Shown here: piece after piece, positions 58,697 through 64,000 of the stretch | Layout of the letters: each line of letters begins with the position of its first letter | How positions within the stretch are numbered: position 1 is the stretch's first letter | NCBI RefSeq assembly: GCF_000327385.1 | Contig: NW_008709463.1 | Location: 1,150,449 to 1,214,448, forward strand | DNA length: 64,000 bases | From: Lottia gigantea | Lineage: Eukaryota; Mollusca; Gastropoda; Lottiidae | Direction of reading: 5' to 3' | Position numbers and translations under genes: made by a program | The notes under the pieces: generated by a model | The model's database searches: none | Seen by the model: the letters and a program-made list of their open reading frames with translations, nothing else | What the model was told of the DNA's origin: nothing

Positions 58697-61600
58697 ATGG
58701 AATCCAGTGATGATAGTGATGAAGAAGAAACTTTAGATAAAAAAGAAGGAAAGACAACTCCATCTTTACTCAAACCACAACTAGCTTCAATATTCTCAGA
58801 AGTTGAACAAAATCTCCCGTCTATTGATTTTGATTTCGGTGATGTAAGTATAACGGTCTTTCATCTGAATGAGTTACATCAAGATGGAATTTCCCTTTTT
58901 ACCAGTTCACATCTATCATTCCAGATCTGCGTTCCAAATGTTGATGTGTAATTAGATTCATCTGAACTTTGACCTAATGATGTCATAGTTTAAGCTAACC
59001 TTTCAAAACTGATTTTAGTAGTCGATTTACAATTTATAACTCCATTTTTTTAGCTATACAATGATTGTTGACCCTTTCAGAGCACCAACAGTCAACATTG
59101 TGTTGGGTGAACTAGAGTTCACTTCACTTAATTGATCATTAAAAGTACTAATATTATAGTATGATTCATGATATTATTTGATGAAGACTGGTAGACTACC
59201 GATATCTCAAAATACTCAAAAGATTTGATTAAAGATGTCTTAAAATTTTATTCCAGATAAGTTCAGATTCTGATGTAACAGATGAACCACTGATATTTCA
59301 AAGAAATTTAAAATCTTTAGAATTACTGGATGAAGATAAAGATCTTGATACTTGTCTCCATAGTAATAAGGTGTCTGATAAGCCAGGAGAGTTATCTCCC
59401 CATTGTAACAAGCAATCAGAGTTATCTAACCCTGTCAATGTAGATGACATTTCATTATTTGACGTGAACGCAGACTTTGCTGGTTCTGGATTCAATAATT
59501 GGGCAGAATTAGAGAGAGACATTTCTCAAACTCGTTCAGGACTACCGAATGATCTGATGCGTATACAAACAGCGTCTGCTACACGTGTAGAGATCGCTAC
59601 AAGTACGACAGAAGATTTGCTATCAGACACAACTCCTGAGAAACAAGATGGACAGAAAGAGAAGAAGACTGAAGACTATAAAATATTTGTGGAATCAGCA
59701 ACTCCTCTGTTACCTTTAACTGTATTTGAAAACGTTGACTTGGGTGAGTGGCTTAAATTGATATAAAAAAAGATGCAGCTCTGAATATCTGTTTATTACA
59801 ATTTTGACAATCAGCAAGTCATTACATCTCTGTTATTTGTGTCATAATTTTTAGGGGTCGGCTGTGTGCTATGAGGGAAATTTTGCCAGGACTGTGGAAT
59901 AAGCTTGCTCTTTTGTGATGCTCAGCCTGTATGGTGGTGTGTTTGTTGCAGCTGAACAGAATGTTAGTGCTCAATGAAAATCAAATCTTAGTCTAAATGG
60001 AAATGTTTTTTTTAGATTCAGTATTAGCTAATATCAATGAAGACAATCAGTATGGGGTATCTCCAGTTAGACCAGCCTGGCTAGATCTATCTCTATCTAG
60101 AATCGGTAGTGGAGATGCTTCAACTACAGACAGCTCTGGTGAGTCTGGATTCCAGGAGTTCTTTACCATTCTCAGGTGCGGATACTACCAATATCATGGT
60201 GCTATCCATCTTCACAATATCAACTTATTACAAATATTGTCTTATACCTTATAGTCACTGTTCTTGTATCATGGAATGCAGTGATTGGATTGTAGGCCAG
60301 CAAAAACAGCCAATGAGAGCCTTGGACATAAAGACTATAGACATGATGGCTTATCGTTTACAGACCTTCTGTCTGGACTCTGATTGGTTGTTTTCTCTAG
60401 CAATCCAATCAAATGTTGCCTTTACAAACAATTTTAGCTATCTGTATCACTTCTCAAAATGGAAATCTGACTTGTTACAATATTTCAGGAGAAGAGTTGA
60501 CATTGATAGAGAAACTGGCTCAGTTATCAGTGAAACATGGTGCTACAGGTCTAACTGAGATCAACCCTCAGACCGGGGCTACTATAGAAGATAATAAAAT
60601 AATTTATGATAAATCTCAAGATAAATGGAATAAGAAGGCAGACGTGGAAAAAGGTAATACTGATGTCTGAATGGAGAGTGATTCCATTTTACTTTTTAGT
60701 TATTATTTATATAATATAAGTTTGCTTTGAGTAGTTTCTATTACTCTGAAACAAAAAGTAAGCTTTTCTTTATTATTCAATATTTTCTTAAATAGACTTG
60801 ACAAATTAAAGTTAAATCCATCATAAGTATATTTTACAAAAAGAATGAAAAGAAAGAAACAGCTATATTTTACAAGGATAACAACTTAGCTTCACAAGAA
60901 ACCTGTCTCTCAGCTGATCCTTGGCCACACCTCTTGATACTGATCTTTCATGGATTATCTGTATCCATATAAAGCTGGGATAATAGTGAAGGAACCAGGT
61001 ACATTATCAAGTTGTGTTAAATATTATCTGTATATTTTAGATGTAGAAGTTGTAAAGAATACATGTAGTATGGGAACTAATACAACAGACCTACCTCAAC
61101 CTACAGTAGCAGCTAAACCTGGTAATTTTAAATAGATTGATATTTTAACTCTAAAAACTTTGAATGCATTAGATGAAAGTGTCTTTTTTGAGGTATATTT
61201 GAAGGGATTCTGTGATTTTCGTGTAGTTCTAGTACATCTGAAGACTATTTACAAATATTCAACATCAGAATCAACCCCCGAATACGGAGCCTTTGATCAA
61301 ACTAAGTTAAAGGATAATATTTGGTACTATTTCAGTAGTTACTATAAATAAATCTGATACAGTCTTCATTGATCTGAGAGGATTTGAGAAACATCGAGAA
61401 GAAGAGAAACAGAAAATAGAGAGAGTGCAGGCCATTTTAAAAATACACAACCAACAGTAAGTTACCTGTATTTAATTAAAAACACTAACAATGCCAGGAA
61501 TATTTGTAAGTGTGGTGCCAACCTTTATTAGAACAGGGTGATTGGCAGATATTGTCTTTGAATACAACTAGTGCAAAAAAAGTTGTTGCCAAGCACAGCG

Positions 61601-64000
61601 AGGCTACCTTAAAATTGAGGATGCTGAATTGTATTTTTGATTTAAGATAAGAGTACATAAATAGGGAGGCCTTTTATATGTAGAGAGGTAAGCTCTGTCA
61701 TGCTCTGCTGGTGCACTTGACATAATATGTAACGCAAGTGTGTTACAATTAACTCCACTCTTATAAAAAAAAAAAAGCAGAGGGCTCCGTTTTCACTGAC
61801 TCCATCTTGTTTTTTGCAGACATGAAGAAGACTCAAGTGAATCTGAAGATGAAACTGAAAGATGGATTAAAGAAAGACGTAAAATTAAACAGAAACTGGT
61901 GTCCCAGGGTACATCGACTGATTTACTACCAAATAAGGCCAAATCGCCCCAAAGGTAAACATTTTACTATTTTTGTGCCAAAACCTAATTTCATTGACTT
62001 GTTTTTTTAAGTCTAGCTTCAGTGTAAAATGACTGTGAGTGAAATATTTGTAAAATAAAGAAATAGAAAAATAAATTTTAATTATATTTTTTTTCCATCA
62101 GTAAATCAAGTTTTAAACAGCCTCAGAGAGTTATTAATTTATCAGAGAAATCTCCTAGTAAAGATGGCGCCACTAGATCATCTGATGTCACTTCCAGTAG
62201 CTCGGACACGATACTTGACCAGGAGACAGTGAAGAAACAAAGAGCTGCTCAGCTAGAGAAAGACAGACAAATGGAAGTTGCAAGGTAACGGTTTAAGTCT
62301 CTGAGTCAACTGCTTTTAGCTTAGTCACATATTTGAGTAACAAAACGTTTGTTTGTTTGTTGTTTGTTTGTTGATTCTTTCATTAATTTATTTAATACCA
62401 GGAAAGTGAGAGAAGAGAAAGAGAAAGAAAGAGAACACAGAATAAGAATATCACAGAGATTAGAAGCTGTTCGACCAGCAGCATCTATCAATGGTTTACA
62501 GCCGACTGCTGAAGCCACACCTACTCTGTATGATATGGTCAGTATAATACTACTTGTTATGAAAATTGGAGCTGCAGTAGCTCAGTGAGTTAGACGCTTG
62601 CTCAGTAACCTGAAATCCAGAGTTCAAACACTGCATATGTCAAGATTATCCCTTCAGATTTTTCAACCCTGTTTCCCCCTGTCAGTGATGCAGGTCCGAG
62701 GGGCTGACTGGGTACCAGTGTTTAGTCTATGAGCAGCTGAAGCCCTGTGTGCTAGAGGATGTACATTTCAATGAAAGTTCAAATTGATAAAAAGTAAGCC
62801 TAAGTCGCTGTCCTAGCAAAACTCACAAAATGATTTGCCCTCTTTTTTCCAGGAAGCATCTTTTGAACCTGCTCCTAGTACTTTACCCAGAGTAATGGCC
62901 CCTGATCAGACTTGTTTGTTACTAAAAATACATCTGGCTTGCAATGGGGAGATAATTCTACATAAAAACAGAACAAACCAGAGTGTGGACACAGGTAAGG
63001 TTTTCTTAACAATCCAATCCCAAATTAAAATCTCATTTTTAATGCATACCATTATTCAAATGAATGCAATTCCATCAAATTGGTTTTCTGTTTTCTCGTA
63101 TTCATGGCATTCCTAACTTATGCAGTATCCATTTTAACTTATCACCTTTTGCATATTTCAGGTGAAGGTCTGTCAGCCTCATATACCACATTACTGACAT
63201 GGCTTGCTTCCCTTGTTCCTGATGATTTCACGTTCCTCCAGAGGGCAGCAGGTGATAAACACAGTGCTGAAACGAATCCTTGGCAGCCATTTTATGTTGT
63301 GGGCTTACAGCAGATTGTATTAGAAGACAAGCTCTACCTGGTGGTGGCCATCATGCCAACCGAACATTTTGATCCTAAATCTATCCAGTCCTTTAAATCT
63401 AAAAAATATCAAGTAGGTCAAATTTTTAGAGGTAATGAGGCACTTTGTAATCCGGCATAAAATAATTGGACAAGTTGTTCTATTCAGACTATATTCTCAG
63501 ATATAAAAAGGTTGTAGGGTAAGCTAAGAGAAAATCCGGAAATTGTAATGATTTATAGGGGGTAAGGGAGGTAATACAATCTTCAAGGGACCTTAAAAAG
63601 GTAATAGAAAGAAAAAGGTTGAAAATTCCTGTTTAAATCAATATTTTTGTGTATATGGATGTAGGAGGTAGAATATATTGTAATTTTTCTCGTATTTTTT
63701 TTCAGGGTGGAAATCCGTTTATGCAGTATGTCCACAATTTTCTTACCACTTACACATTGCTGTCTGTGTGTCCATGGTTACTAGGCATCGTATCTATGGA
63801 AGTTGAGGGACCAAAGGGAGACATTCCAGATTTAAAATCGTACACATACATTCCACCTTTACCGAACATCACAGACAAACCGCTTGCATCATTCATTGAA
63901 GTTCATCAAGATCCACAAGCAGCTAACCGAATTTTCAAAATGGCTACCGGGTATTTTTGGCAGACGGTAGATAATGAAGAGAGCAAGCTTGATCAAGGAC
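58697..64000 (+). CDS. DNAAF8: DNAAF8-like axonemal dynein assembly factor, partial
   Basis: Cytoplasmic factor for axonemal dynein preassembly in ciliated cells. Twelve exons with consistent frame: 58697-58843, 59257-59743, 60016-60138, 60489-60653, 61041-61121, 61336-61456, 61820-61954, 62102-62284, 62402-62537, 62853-62994, 63162-63412, 63706-64000 (runs off the window), 755 codons so far. Start in AACCATGG. Residues 1-49 have an acidic start and NLPSIDFDFGD. Segments recalled from human DNAAF8 (C16orf71) match: FENVDLDSVLANINEDNQ near 210 (human [20 protein letters not shown]), TLIEKLAQL, and TVFIDLRG near 345 (human TIFIDLRQ) followed by the acidic SSESEDETE. A charged helix covers about 455-510. 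The part after 62853 (QTCLLLKIHL, FYVVGLQQIVLEDKLYLVVA) has no counterpart in the human protein I recall. The name rests on remembered motifs. Confidence 0.82.
59860..59945 (-). repeat. SINE tail fragment in DNAAF8-like intron 2
   Basis: GTGTGCTATGAGGGAAATTT, TGCCAGGACTGTGGAATAAG and CTTGCTCTTTTGTG match the inverted SINE tail at 44.3 kb. No head remains. Confidence 0.6.
60200..60430. mobile_element. Family A element filling DNAAF8-like intron 3
   Basis: Left end: CCATCTTCACAATATCAACT then TGTCTTATACCTTATAGTCA, CTTGTATCATGGAATGCAGT, GATTGGATTGTAGGCCAGCA and AAACAGCCAATGAGAGCC. Right arm: GACTCTGATTGGTTGTTTTC and AGCAATCCAATCAAATGTTG. The outer right end is eroded. It occupies about two thirds of the 350-bp intron (60139-60488). 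Confidence 0.7.
62570..62850 (+). mobile_element. SINE filling DNAAF8-like intron 9
   Basis: The head GCTGCAGTAGCTCAGTGAGT has the A box, AGAGTTCAAACACTGC a decayed B box, then TTTCCCCCTGTCAGTGATGC, AAGCCCTGTGTGCTAGAGGA and the tail CTGTCCTAGCAAAACTCACA. The end TTTGCCCTCTTTTTTCCAG corresponds to the SINE tail TTGCCCGTCTTTTTTAG seen at 7.6 kb and coincides with the splice acceptor of the next exon (62853). The intron is 315 bp, of which about 280 is SINE. Confidence 0.75.

Overview
The window looks like AT-rich, intron-bearing genomic DNA from an invertebrate animal. The gene families, the expanded TIR proteins and the tRNA-derived SINE point to a lophotrochozoan, most likely a marine mollusc; the species cannot be fixed from sequence alone. 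I rebuilt six protein-coding genes by following reading frames through GT/AG splice sites. No bacterial operons, CRISPR arrays, rRNA genes or endogenous-virus remains were recognised.

Layout. 1-9.5 kb is gene-free and rich in short transposons. 9.5-14.3 kb (minus) is a three-exon protocadherin whose signal peptide, seven cadherin repeats and membrane span sit in one large exon. 14.3-37.3 kb is a gene desert with degenerate repeats and one 140-base assembly gap. 37.3-38.0 kb (plus) is TEN1, a subunit of the CST telomere-replication complex, with an E2F-type site directly against its start codon. 38.6-43.9 kb holds two head-to-head, intronless ARM-TIR-SAM genes. 48.7-49.6 kb (plus) is an unrecognised 314-residue basic protein with a cysteine cluster. 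51.8-56.1 kb (minus) is a four-exon dispanin (CD225 family) with a GYPQQ-repeat N-terminus; its first intron carries a 31-bp minisatellite. 58.7-64.0 kb (plus, cut by the window edge) is a 12-exon DNAAF8-like axonemal dynein assembly gene.

Mobile DNA is small and non-autonomous. Family A is a palindromic foldback element with the arm motif ATACCTTGACTGCAATAGCC. The SINE family has tRNA-like A and B boxes and a conserved tail. Family C has ends resembling CAGGCCCGTAGCTAC. Family D is a short hairpin motif. Copies lie in the gene-free stretches and inside introns. One DNAAF8 intron is almost entirely a SINE whose tail runs into the splice acceptor, and another is mostly a family A copy.

The genes do not form a pathway. 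They cover cell adhesion, telomere replication, TIR signalling, a membrane dispanin and cilium assembly. The most unusual items are the reordered ARM-TIR-SAM pair, both lacking the TIR NADase glutamate; the minisatellite apparently born from a transposon end; the SINE-filled intron; and the orphan cysteine-cluster gene.
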